A stretch of 64,000 nt of DNA, taken from positions 186,001 through 250,000 of the forward strand of contig DATJRY010000021.1 in NCBI GenBank assembly GCA_035504415.1. Reading direction: 5' to 3'. Positions 16,535 to 24,942 of this stretch are shown one piece after another. The position numbers and the translations under genes were made by a program. Position 1 is the stretch's first letter, and each line of letters opens with the position of its first letter. A model generated the notes under the pieces. It saw nothing but the letters and a program-made list of their open reading frames with translations, was not told the origin of the DNA and made no database searches. This DNA is from Candidatus Sulfotelmatobacter sp. (GTDB taxonomy: Bacteria; Vulcanimicrobiota; Vulcanimicrobiia; Vulcanimicrobiales; Vulcanimicrobiaceae).

Positions 16535-17238
16535 ACGCGGCGCGGCGTGCCTGCGTTGGTCTGGACATGCGCGCCGCAACCTTGCTGTTGGCCCTCACCC
16601 TGACGGGCCAGACGCCCGCTCCGGCGCCGGCGGCGAGCGCCGCGCCGAGCGCCGCGCCGGTCGCCGACTGCACGCCGCGCACCGAGCCGCTGGGCGCGAT
16701 CGGGCGCGCCAGCGTCGTCACCTTCACCGGCGCCGTGTACGGCGACCACGTCTGCGCGCTGGTGCTCAACCTCGCCGACGACGGCTACCGCGCGTCGTTC
16801 GCCGCGGCGTCCGGCACGGCGCCGATCGAGGTCGCCTTGACGCCCGGCGCCGGCGGTTCGCTCGGCATCGACGCCGGCGGCGCGCTGCGCGCCGTCCCCG
16901 GCGCGCCCAGCGCGAGCGACGCGGTCGGCGTGGGCCCGTTCATCATCGCGCCCGGCGGCACGTTCGCCGCGCCGGCCGGTGCCAACGACGAGCAGCCGCT
17001 GGTGGTGCTGGCGTACGCGGGGCAGCGCATCGTGCTGCTGGCGACCAGCGCCGTCACGCCGGTCGATCTCGCCGACGCGTTGCAGCGCCAACCCGACCTG
17101 TTCGGCATCGTCGCGCCCGAGCGCGCGATCGTGCTCGCGCACGGGCCCGGCTCGACGATCTCTGTGCGCTTGCACGCTACGATACTCGGAACGCCACCGC
17201 CGACGGCGCAGCTGATCGCGATCGCGCCAAGACCTTAG
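16531..17238 (+). CDS. Secreted protein, weak phosphodiester-glycosidase-like pattern
   Basis: A 235-residue exported protein. From the GTG at 16531 it is coupled to the preceding gene by a 4-bp overlap. A second start at 16567 (MRAATLLLALTLTG) gives a cleaner signal peptide. The mature part carries GSLGIDAGGALRAV and IVLLATSAVTPVDLADAL followed by APERAIVLAHGPGSTISVR. This order recalls phosphodiester glycosidase (NAGPA) domains, in which a late Gly-rich loop follows a helix, but the resemblance is weak. Its coupling to ispE and the nucleotidyltransferase is unexplained. Confidence 0.55.
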   Translation: MNAARRACVGLDMRAATLLLALTLTGQTPAPAPAASAAPSAAPVADCTPRTEPLGAIGRASVVTFTGAVYGDHVCALVLNLADDGYRASFAAASGTAPIEVALTPGAGGSLGIDAGGALRAVPGAPSASDAVGVGPFIIAPGGTFAAPAGANDEQPLVVLAYAGQRIVLLATSAVTPVDLADALQRQPDLFGIVAPERAIVLAHGPGSTISVRLHATILGTPPPTAQLIAIAPRP

Positions 17239-17271
17239 AATTTCCTGGGAAAGGCTGCCGTCCGAGCGCCC

Positions 17272-17289
17272 TTCTCAGTTTCTTCTCAG
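17272..17289 (+). promoter_or_regulatory. TTCTCAG direct repeat, 11-bp period, upstream of sqdB
   Basis: TTCTCAG occurs at 17272-17278 and again at 17283-17289, with a 4-base spacer. The 7+4 spacing is that of PhoB/OmpR-family half-sites. It lies 103 bp before the sqdB ATG in an otherwise unremarkable 154-bp gap. Confidence 0.4.
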
Positions 17290-17392
17290 GCGGAGCGGGC
17301 AAACCGTAACAACAGCGTGCCTGCGTGGCGAAGAGCTAGGGCTCTCTTGCTAGCGCCCGCTCATTCCCGGAGACGAAAGGACCTCGAGCACG

Positions 17393-18580
17393 ATGCGAAT
17401 CTTGGTGATCGGCGGAGACGGCTATTGCGGCTGGGCCACCTCGCTGTACCTGTCGAACCAAGGCCACGACGTGGCGATCATGGACAGCTTGGTGCGCCGC
17501 GAATGGGATCGCGAGCACGGGCTCGACTCGCTCGTGCCGATCGCCTCGGCACGGCGCCGCGTCGACGAGTGGAAGCGGCTGACCGGCAAGACGATCCGCT
17601 TCGAGCAGGCCGACGTCACCGACTACCAGGCCTTGTGCACCATGATCGACGAGACGCGCCCGGAGGCGGTCGTGCACTTCGGCCAGCAGCGCAGCGCGCC
17701 GTTCTCGATGATCGACCGCGAGCACGCGATCCGCACGCACCTCAACAACACGGTCGGCAACATGAACGTCCTGTGGGCGCTCCACGAGCGCGCGCCGCAG
17801 ACGCACCTGGTCAAGCTCGGCACGATGGGCGAGTACGGCACGCCGAACATCGACATCGAAGAAGGCTTCATCACCATCGACCACCACGGGCGCAGCGACA
17901 CGCTTCCGTATCCCAAGCAGCCGGGGTCGTTCTACCACCTGACCAAGGTCAGCGACAGCGATCAGATCTACTTCGCCTGCCGGGTGTGGAAGCTGCGCGC
18001 GACCGACCTCAATCAGGGCGTCGTGTACGGCACCTACACCGAAGAGACGGCGGCGTCGCCGGCGCTGGCGAACCGCTACGACTACGATCACGTCTTCGGC
18101 ACGGTGCTCAACCGCTTCTGCGTGCAGGCCGCGCTCGGCCACCCGCTGAGCGTCTACGGCAAGGGCGGCCAGACGCGCTCGTTCCTCGACATCCGCGACA
18201 CCGTGCGCTGCATCGAGATCGCGGTGACGAACCCGGCGCAGCCCGGCGAGTTCCGCGTCTTCAACCAATTCACCGAGATGTTCGGCGTCGAGCAGCTGGC
18301 GGAACGCGTCAAAGGCGTCGCCGGCACGCTGGGTCTGGACTGCACGATCGCCCACGTCGCCAACCCGCGCGTCGAGCGCGAAGAGCACTACTACAACGCG
18401 ATCAACACCAACTTGCGCTCGCTGGGGCTCGAGCCGACGCTGCTCAGCGACGAGACCATCGCGGGGCTGATCCGCCAGGCCGCGGAGCACCGCGCGCGCA
18501 TCGACCTGAGCTTGATCCCGCCGCGCGTCGAGTGGAGCCGCCACGAACCGACCGCGGCCCTGCGCGCCGCGGCTTCGTGA
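17393..18580 (+). CDS. sqdB: UDP-sulfoquinovose synthase (SQD1/SqdB)
   Basis: A 395-residue extended short-chain dehydrogenase that adds sulfite to UDP-glucose to make the head group of sulfolipid. The NAD loop GGDGYCGWATSLYLS, the active-site stretch KLGTMGEYGTPNIDIEEGF, TLPYPKQPGSFYHLTKVSDS with the catalytic Tyr and Lys, and RATDLNQGVVYG are all specific to the SQD1 family, including plant and cyanobacterial enzymes. AAAGGA precedes the ATG. No sqdX-like glycosyltransferase is in the window. An 11-bp-period direct repeat upstream may be a control site. Confidence 0.95.
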   Translation: MRILVIGGDGYCGWATSLYLSNQGHDVAIMDSLVRREWDREHGLDSLVPIASARRRVDEWKRLTGKTIRFEQADVTDYQALCTMIDETRPEAVVHFGQQRSAPFSMIDREHAIRTHLNNTVGNMNVLWALHERAPQTHLVKLGTMGEYGTPNIDIEEGFITIDHHGRSDTLPYPKQPGSFYHLTKVSDSDQIYFACRVWKLRATDLNQGVVYGTYTEETAASPALANRYDYDHVFGTVLNRFCVQAALGHPLSVYGKGGQTRSFLDIRDTVRCIEIAVTNPAQPGEFRVFNQFTEMFGVEQLAERVKGVAGTLGLDCTIAHVANPRVEREEHYYNAINTNLRSLGLEPTLLSDETIAGLIRQAAEHRARIDLSLIPPRVEWSRHEPTAALRAAAS

Positions 18581-18599
18581 CGGCGGCTGGGGCGTAGCC

Positions 18600-18635
18600 C
18601 GAACGCGACGGCTTCGCGGAACGCGAAGCCGCTAC
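18600..18635. terminator. Convergent hairpin element, copy B (carries the TAG stop of ubiX)
   Basis: CGGCTTCGCG (18609-18618) pairs perfectly with CGCGAAGCCG (18622-18631) around GAA. The flanking GAACGCG and trailing CTAC match copy A at 7379-7414. In both copies CTA is the reverse complement of the minus-strand gene's TAG stop. Confidence 0.6.
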
Positions 18636-19201
18636 GCGCCAGACCAGCGCCGGAACAGGCCGGCGTCGATACCGAACTGATCGAGGGCCTTGCCGACCGT
18701 GTGGTTGACGAGGTCCTCGAGCGTTTTCGGGCGCGCGTACCAGCCGGGGATCGGCGGCAAGATCACCGCGCCCAGCTCGGCCAGCTGCGCGAGCGTGCGC
18801 AGGTGCCCCAGGTGCAGCGGCGTCTCGCGCGCGACGACCACCAGCCGGCGCTTCTCCTTGAGGCAAACGTCGGCGGCGCGCACCAGGAGGTTGGCGTTGA
18901 AGCCGTACGCGATCGCAGAAGCGGTGCGCATCGAGCACGGGATCACCAGCATCCCGTCGGTGTGGAACGAACCCGACGAGATCGCCGCCGCCACGTTGTC
19001 GTCGCGGTGGACGACGTCGGCCAGCGCTTCGAGGTCGGCGGCGGTCCAGTCGGTCTCCAGCTCGATCGTCTGGCGCGCCTGCTCGGAGACGACCAGGTGC
19101 ACCTCGAGCTGCGGCACGGCGCGCAGCGCGCGCAGCGCGGCGAACGCGTAGACGCTCCCGCTGGCGCCCGACACTCCGACGACGAGTCGCTTGGTCTCCA
19201 C
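18632..19201 (-). CDS. ubiX: Flavin prenyltransferase UbiX
   Basis: A 189-residue protein that prenylates FMN to make the cofactor of UbiD-type decarboxylases. GVSGASGSVYAFAALRAL is the FMN-binding N-terminus, VIPCSMRTASAIAYGFNANL and AADVCLKEKRRLVVVARETP are strongly conserved in UbiX/Pad1, and the C-terminus has LPPIPGWYARP. GTG 19201 gives the family length. No ubiD is in the window. It converges on sqdB across a hairpin. Confidence 0.93.
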   Translation of the reverse strand: METKRLVVGVSGASGSVYAFAALRALRAVPQLEVHLVVSEQARQTIELETDWTAADLEALADVVHRDDNVAAAISSGSFHTDGMLVIPCSMRTASAIAYGFNANLLVRAADVCLKEKRRLVVVARETPLHLGHLRTLAQLAELGAVILPPIPGWYARPKTLEDLVNHTVGKALDQFGIDAGLFRRWSGA

Positions 19202-19289
19202 CCTCCACCCTTTCCACGCCCGTCCACAGATCCCGGGAGCGAGCGCGGCGCCGGGGGTCGGCCGGCCGCTCCGCGGCGAAGATGACGGC

Positions 19290-21128
19290 GTGCTCCTGGT
19301 CGACGAACGGCGGTTGCCGGCGGACGGTGCGTTGGCGCCGGCCGCGCTGCTGAGCCGTCTGGTCGGGCGGCGCGTGCTCGGAAACGGCGCCCGCCGCGCG
19401 ATCGTGCGCCGGCTGGCGGCGACCCGCGAGGACGTGGTCGTCGCCGCGCACGTGCGCGCCAGCGCCTCGTTCGCGGCGCGCGTCGTCGACGCGCTCGACC
19501 GCGGCGCCGTGCCGCCGTCGCTCGAAGCGCTGGCCAATCACGTACGCACGCTGACCAGTTTCGCCGAGCTGCTCGACGTGCGCGCCGCGCTGCACCTCGC
19601 GCTGGCCGACGGGCTGCGTTTGAACGCCGAGGTGCTGCGCGTCGACGCGCTGCTCTTGAGCGACGCCGACGACGCGTTCGCGTGGCGCCGGCTGGCGGCG
19701 CTGGCCGGGGTCGCGTGCGAAGCCGTCGAGCTGGGTCCGGCGGTCCCGGCCGCGCTCGCGCTCGACGCCGTCGCCGGCGTGCAGGCGCTCTTGCGCTTCG
19801 CCGACCGGCAGCGCGACGCCGACGCACGCGCGGCGCTGCTGGCGCCGCAGAGCGGCGTCGCTCCGGACGAAGCGGGCGCGCTGCTGGCCGCCGCCGGCGA
19901 GCGCAGCACGCTGCTCGAGGTCATCGCGAAGGGAGCGTCGGCCGACGCGACCCGCTTCGCGCACGGCTTGACCACGCTCGCCGACGCGTATCGTATCCCC
20001 GACGCCTCGGCGGCCGGCGTCCTGGCTGCGGCCTGCGCCGCGTTTCCGATCGCCGATCCGGCGACGCGCGCGGCGCTGGTGCGCGTCGCCGCCGACTTCG
20101 ACGAAGCGCGCGCGTTCGCGCCGGCCTGGCAGGCCGACGACGTGCTGGCCGAGATCGACGCCGAGCTGGGCGACGCGACGCGCCGCGCCGAGCGGCCGCC
20201 CGACGTCGCGCCCGCGCCGCAGCTCGCCGACGAGCCGCCCGAACCCGTTCGCACGCGCAAGCTCTCGTTCAGCGCGTCCTCGCTCAACGCGTACGCCGAG
20301 TGCAAGCGCAAGTGGTGGTTTCGTTACGCCTGCGCCGCCGTCGAGGACAAGGGCTCGTCGGCGTCGTTCTACGGGATCGCGTTTCACGCCGCGTTGGAGG
20401 ACTTCCATCACGTGTACGCGCGCTTCGACGCCGTCGACGCGCCGGCGCTGGCGATGTTCCTGGACGGCTGCGTGAACGGCGCCTTCGACCGCTACCGGAC
20501 GCGCTTCGACGCGCCGGTCGAGTTCGAGCTGCAGAAGCGGCGCGCGCGCCGCACCGCCAAGAAGTATCTCAGCTGGCTGCTCGAGCGCGCGCGCCGTTCG
20601 CCGTTCGCGGTCATCGGCTGCGAGACGGAAACCGACATCGAGCTGGGCGGTCACCGCTTCATCGGCTATATCGACCGGCTCGACCGCGACGAACGCACCG
20701 GCACCGTCACCGTCGTCGACTACAAGACCGGCTCGATCGCGACCAGCGCGCAAGAATATCTCGACGCGGTGCGGTCGTTCCACGAGTTCCAGCTGCCGTT
20801 CTACTACTGGGCGCGCACCGCCGCCGGCGACGTCGTCACCAAGCTCGCGCTCGTCCCCCTCAAGGATGCGCTGCTCGACGTCGTCCCGGTCGAGCTCGAG
20901 GTCGTCACGACCTCACGGCCGCCGCGAGCGAACGGCAGCTACGGCGAGATCTCGGTGGCCGAGCTCGAGCGCGCGCGCGCGCGGATGATCGCGCTCGCTG
21001 ACGAGCTCTCGCACGGTGAGCGCGCGATGTTTCCGGCCACCGACGATCCGGACGCATGCCGCTATTGTGCGTACGGCAACGCGTGCAGAGAACGTCCACG
21101 CGTGCTCGAAGAACGGTTCGGTCGCTGA
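19290..21128 (+). CDS. AddB/RecB-like PD-(D/E)XK nuclease
   Basis: A 612-residue protein. The last third (about 330-612) is a RecB-family nuclease: SASSLNAYAECKRKWWF opens it, GIAFHAALEDFH gives the His, YIDRLDRDER the Asp and VVDYKTGS the D-x-K core. Cys in AECKRKWW and the CRYCAYGNAC cluster near the end form the four Cys ligands of an AddB-type Fe-S cluster. The first 300 residues are helical with no Walker A, like a shrunken AddB helicase half. The start is uncertain; GTG 19290 is used because earlier in-frame starts run into ubiX. It probably works with the UvrD-like helicase at 22659-24881. Confidence 0.82.
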   Translation: MLLVDERRLPADGALAPAALLSRLVGRRVLGNGARRAIVRRLAATREDVVVAAHVRASASFAARVVDALDRGAVPPSLEALANHVRTLTSFAELLDVRAALHLALADGLRLNAEVLRVDALLLSDADDAFAWRRLAALAGVACEAVELGPAVPAALALDAVAGVQALLRFADRQRDADARAALLAPQSGVAPDEAGALLAAAGERSTLLEVIAKGASADATRFAHGLTTLADAYRIPDASAAGVLAAACAAFPIADPATRAALVRVAADFDEARAFAPAWQADDVLAEIDAELGDATRRAERPPDVAPAPQLADEPPEPVRTRKLSFSASSLNAYAECKRKWWFRYACAAVEDKGSSASFYGIAFHAALEDFHHVYARFDAVDAPALAMFLDGCVNGAFDRYRTRFDAPVEFELQKRRARRTAKKYLSWLLERARRSPFAVIGCETETDIELGGHRFIGYIDRLDRDERTGTVTVVDYKTGSIATSAQEYLDAVRSFHEFQLPFYYWARTAAGDVVTKLALVPLKDALLDVVPVELEVVTTSRPPRANGSYGEISVAELERARARMIALADELSHGERAMFPATDDPDACRYCAYGNACRERPRVLEERFGR

Positions 21129-21266
21129 CACTTCACCGACGGGGCGGCCTTCTGCTGCACGCAAAATAGTGATGCACGGAGTGTCATTGTGCGTTTTGTC
21201 GCAGGCGATTCTCGGTAGTTGAAACGCTACCCGAGCAAGTCGTTCGGGCAAGGAGGCCACACTTCG

Positions 21267-22550
21267 GTGCATCTCACACGGACGACGTCGATCGCAGCGA
21301 CGATCGTCGCTGCCGCACTCTTGGCGAGTTGCGGCGGCGGCGGAGTCGGCGGCGGAACGTCTCGCCCAATCCCAGCCACCACACCGACACCCTCGTCGAG
21401 CGCCAGCGGTATCACCGCGCTCACCGGACTCGCCGCGGCGCCGCTCGCCGTCGGCGACACACGCGCATTCACACCGTCGGAATCGGGTTATAGCGGCGGT
21501 TACACGGTGACCTCGTCGGCGCCGAGCGTCGCGAGCGTCACGCCGTCGTCGGGTACCGGACCGTTCACCGTCAAGGGACTCGCGCCCGGCACGACGACCA
21601 TCACGACGTCCGATACGAACGGCCACAGCTCGAGCGTACCGCTGACCGTCAGCGCCACCGTCGGTTTCGGTTCGCTGACCGCGACGCCGGCGAACACGCA
21701 GCTCACGACCGGCGAGACGACGCAGTTCACGCCGAGCGAGCCCGGCTATTCCGGCACCTACACCGCCACCTCGTCGAACCCGGCGGTGATCACCGTCTCG
21801 CCGGCGTCGGGGACCGGGCCGTTCACGCTGACCGCGGTCTCGCCCGGAACCGCGACGATTACCGTCGCCGACCAGAACGGACACAGCGCGTCGACGACGT
21901 TGACCGTCACCGCGCCCGGCAGCACGCCCGCGCCGACCAACGCTCCCAGCGGCACGCCGACGACCGCACCGAGCGGTAGTCCGACGACCGCACCGAGCGG
22001 CAATCCGACGACCGCACCCAGCTCGAGCCCGACCTCGACGCCGACGAGCGCGCCGATCTCGTTGACGCCGGTCGCACTGACGGTCGACCTCAACCAGCTC
22101 GCGAACGTCGCGGAAACGGATTCGACCGGCGCGACGCCGACCACCAGCGTCGCCAACCCCGCGACCGCCACCATCGTCTCGACCGGCAGCGGTCAGTACG
22201 AAGTGGTCGGAAATCAAGCCGGCAACACGACCATCACGTTCAGCGATCCGAGCGGCAACACGACGACGCTGCCGGTCACCGTGCCGGCCTCGCCGCAGCC
22301 GGTCATCCAGCTCAACCCCACCGGCGTCAACGACGGCGCGGCCGGGCTGGGCGCCACCGCCGTGACGCTCTCGCCGACGGAGACGGGATATACCGGACCG
22401 TTCACGGCGTCGAGCAGCAACGCGTCGGTCGCGTCGGTCTCGCAGGTCGGCAACACGTTCGTCGTGGCGACGGCGAACCCGGGCTCGGTGATCATCACCG
22501 TGCGCGACGACCAGGGGAACTCCGCGAGCATCGGTTTCACGGTGCAGTAG
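21267..22550 (+). CDS. Ig-like-repeat surface lipoprotein
   Basis: A 427-residue lipoprotein. GTG 21267 is set by AAGGAGG 10 bases upstream. The lipobox VAAALLASC is near residue 20, followed by GGGGVGGG. Then come four bacterial Ig-like (BID_2 style) units of about 75 residues, with repeated phrases such as SVASVTPSSGTGPFTV and PGTTTITTSD. Between the second and third units is a Pro/Thr/Ser linker of 8-residue repeats (PTTAPSGS). There is no enzymatic motif; a surface or adhesive role is inferred. It sits between the nuclease and helicase genes but has its own ribosome site and a hairpin after it. Confidence 0.8.
   Translation: MHLTRTTSIAATIVAAALLASCGGGGVGGGTSRPIPATTPTPSSSASGITALTGLAAAPLAVGDTRAFTPSESGYSGGYTVTSSAPSVASVTPSSGTGPFTVKGLAPGTTTITTSDTNGHSSSVPLTVSATVGFGSLTATPANTQLTTGETTQFTPSEPGYSGTYTATSSNPAVITVSPASGTGPFTLTAVSPGTATITVADQNGHSASTTLTVTAPGSTPAPTNAPSGTPTTAPSGSPTTAPSGNPTTAPSSSPTSTPTSAPISLTPVALTVDLNQLANVAETDSTGATPTTSVANPATATIVSTGSGQYEVVGNQAGNTTITFSDPSGNTTTLPVTVPASPQPVIQLNPTGVNDGAAGLGATAVTLSPTETGYTGPFTASSSNASVASVSQVGNTFVVATANPGSVIITVRDDQGNSASIGFTVQ
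21933..22028 (+). repeat. Four tandem 24-bp units in the lipoprotein linker
   Basis: Units start at 21933, 21957, 21981 and 22005 and encode P-T-x-A-P-S-x-x. Units two and three differ at only a few bases, so the stretch could gain or lose copies by slippage without a frameshift. Confidence 0.75.
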
Positions 22551-22584
22551 CTTCTCCACTCCGTCCACAGCGATCCACAATCGG

Positions 22585-22615
22585 GCCCGGCGCACGGGGA
22601 CGGGGTGCGCCGGGC
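22585..22615 (+). terminator. Hairpin after the Ig-repeat lipoprotein gene
   Basis: An 11-bp perfect stem, GCCCGGCGCAC (22585-22595) with GTGCGCCGGGC (22605-22615), lies 35 bp past the stop. There is no T-run. It swallows a possible GTG start at 22605 of the helicase, which favours the later GTG at 22659. Confidence 0.5.
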
Positions 22616-22658
22616 GAGAACCGCGTCGGGTGATCCTCGACGCCTTCGGGACGGCATC

Positions 22659-24881
22659 GTGATCGCGGCGCTCGGATTGGAGCGAGCGATCGCGCTGCCC
22701 GCCGCGCACGGCCTGCTCGCGTTCACCGGGCCGCCGGCGAGCGGCAAGACGGCGGCACTGGCGCGGCGCTTCGCGGCGTTGCGCGCCGCCGATCCCGATC
22801 TCGCCGGCGCCGCGATCGTCACGGCCGCGCGCGCCGAGGGCGCCCGCGCGCTGGCCGCCCGCATCACCGCGGAGTGCGGCATCGCGGTGCGTGGTGCGAC
22901 GCTCGACACGTTCGCGCTCGAGCTGCTGCGCGCGCACCCGTTCGAGACCGGGCTCGCGCTCGACCTCGAGCTGGTCGACGCGCTCGACGCCGAAGAGATC
23001 TTCGAGCGTGCCGCCGCTCCGCTGTTCTCGGCCGAGTGGAGCGACTGGCTGGGCACCGAGATCGATCCCGAGATCGCCGGACTGCGCACGCCCGACCGCT
23101 TCGCGGACGCGGTCTTGCGGTTGATCCGCAAGCTGCGCGACGCCGGCATCGACGACGAAGCGTTCCTGACCGCCGCCAAGCGCGGCGCGGCGACGTTCTA
23201 CGCGAATCCGCCCAACCTCGCCTCGCCGGCGCTGGTCGCGGCCACCAAGGACGAGCATCGTGCCTCGCTCGCCGTCGACGGCTCGGAGCTGGACCGCCAG
23301 CGCCGCCGCGAGCTCGACTTGGCGAAGATCGTCGCGCGCTTGTACCGCGCGTACGTCGACGAGCAGGTGCGGCGCGGCTGCCTGACCGCGGTCGACGCGC
23401 TGGTCGAAGCGACGCGGCTGCTCGAGACGCAGCCGGCCATCGCGCGCGCGCTGCGCACCCGGCTGCACGTCGCGTTCGTCGACGACGCGCACGACCTGAG
23501 CGCGGCCGGCTTGCGCTTCCTGCACGCGCTGTTCGGTGACGCGCTGCACGGCGTGACCGTCGCCGGCGATCCGAGCGCGGCGACGCAGACCTTCGCCGGC
23601 GCGCGGCCCGAGCGGATCTTCGGGCACGCCACGACGACGGTCGCGCTGCCCGGCGGCGCCTTGCCGCCGCTGATCGCGCAGGTCGCGTACGCCGTCATCG
23701 ACGCCGACCCCGCGCGCCCGCTCCCGCCCGGCGAGGCGGTGCGGGTGGTGCGCGCGCGCGACCGCCTCGCCGAAGCGGAGACGATCGCCGAGCGCGTCGT
23801 CACGCTGCTCGCGAGCGGCACGCCGCCCGGCCGTATCGCGGTGCTGCACCGCACGCTGCGCACGCTCGGTGCCTACGAGGAAGCGCTGCTGGCGCGCGAC
23901 GTCCCGCTCGCGCTGGCCGGCGATCCGGTGCTGTTCGCGCGTCACGACGTGCTCGACGCGCTCGCGCTGTGGTGGAGCGCGGTCGACCCGTTCCGTCACG
24001 TTTGGCTGCTGCGCGCGCTGCAGACGCCGATGGTGCGCCTGTCCGACGCCTCGATCGCGACCTTGTGCGGCGAACCGGCCAGCCCGCAACCCGCGCTCTT
24101 CACCCTGCCCGACGACGACCAAAGCGACCGCCGCTGGGACCGCCGCCGCGATCTGCGCCTGGCGACGAACGTGCTGCGCGGCGAGCGCGACGACGATCTC
24201 GGAGCGGTGGCGCGCGAACGCGTGCGCGCGTTCCGCGAACGCCGCGCGCGCTGGACGGGCTGGCTGCGGGCGACCGACGTCGCCGGCGCGGCGCGCGCGA
24301 TCGCCGAGGACGGCGGGCTGTTCGCGCCGTTGGCCGGCGAGACCGCGGCGCGCACGCGCTTCCGCGTCACGCTGGTCGAGCGCGCGATCGCGCAGCTCGC
24401 CGCCTACGCCGCGCGCCACCCCTTCGCCGACCTGGGCGCGGCACTGGCGTACTGCGACCGGCTGGCCGCGGCCGAGGGCGGTCCGGAGCTGATCGACGAA
24501 CGCGACGACGCCGTCGTCGTCGCCTCGGTCGAGCGCGTCCTCTCGCGCCGCTTCGCGCACGTCTTCGTCGTCGACGCGCGCGCCGGCGCGTTTCCGCCGT
24601 ACTACGTACCGGACGCGTTCTTGTTCAGCCCTAGTTACGGGATGATCCCGAAGGAGAACGCCGGCGACGCGCCGGCGGCGCGCACCGCGAAGTTCACCTG
24701 GTACGAGCACCACGCGAAGCCGCGCGCGGCATACGTACGCGAGCAGCGGCGGCTGTTCGCCGCCGCGCTCGGACGCGCCGACGAGACGGTGACGGTCTCG
24801 GCCGCGGGCCGTCCGACCCGCGGCATCGCGGCGCCCGAGCTCGCGCACGAGATCGAGCTGCTGCTCGCGAACCGCGCCTAG
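22659..24881 (+). CDS. UvrD/AddA-like SF1 helicase
   Basis: A 740-residue superfamily 1A helicase. Motif I is FTGPPASGKTAALARRF. Motif II is FVDDAHDL, a DDAH variant of DEAQ. Motif III is TVAGDPSAATQTFAGA, and motif IV is RIAVLHRTLRTLGAYEEALL. The V/VI region has VVASVERVLSRRFAHVFVVDA and REQRRLFAAALGRA. There is no nuclease domain, which the RecB-like gene at 19290 would supply, so the two may form an AddAB/AdnAB-like end-resection pair. An alternative start at GTG 22605 adds 18 residues but lies in a hairpin. Confidence 0.83.
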   Translation: MIAALGLERAIALPAAHGLLAFTGPPASGKTAALARRFAALRAADPDLAGAAIVTAARAEGARALAARITAECGIAVRGATLDTFALELLRAHPFETGLALDLELVDALDAEEIFERAAAPLFSAEWSDWLGTEIDPEIAGLRTPDRFADAVLRLIRKLRDAGIDDEAFLTAAKRGAATFYANPPNLASPALVAATKDEHRASLAVDGSELDRQRRRELDLAKIVARLYRAYVDEQVRRGCLTAVDALVEATRLLETQPAIARALRTRLHVAFVDDAHDLSAAGLRFLHALFGDALHGVTVAGDPSAATQTFAGARPERIFGHATTTVALPGGALPPLIAQVAYAVIDADPARPLPPGEAVRVVRARDRLAEAETIAERVVTLLASGTPPGRIAVLHRTLRTLGAYEEALLARDVPLALAGDPVLFARHDVLDALALWWSAVDPFRHVWLLRALQTPMVRLSDASIATLCGEPASPQPALFTLPDDDQSDRRWDRRRDLRLATNVLRGERDDDLGAVARERVRAFRERRARWTGWLRATDVAGAARAIAEDGGLFAPLAGETAARTRFRVTLVERAIAQLAAYAARHPFADLGAALAYCDRLAAAEGGPELIDERDDAVVVASVERVLSRRFAHVFVVDARAGAFPPYYVPDAFLFSPSYGMIPKENAGDAPAARTAKFTWYEHHAKPRAAYVREQRRLFAAALGRADETVTVSAAGRPTRGIAAPELAHEIELLLANRA

Positions 24882-24942
24882 TGGCGGACGCGAACCTCCC
24901 GCTGCGCCACCGCGAGCATTACCCGGGAGACCTATCCGCATC

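Noticed and set aside
21933-22028. Possible CRISPR or VNTR array
   Set aside because: The 24-bp units are contiguous without spacers and encode an in-frame Pro/Thr/Ser linker of the lipoprotein.
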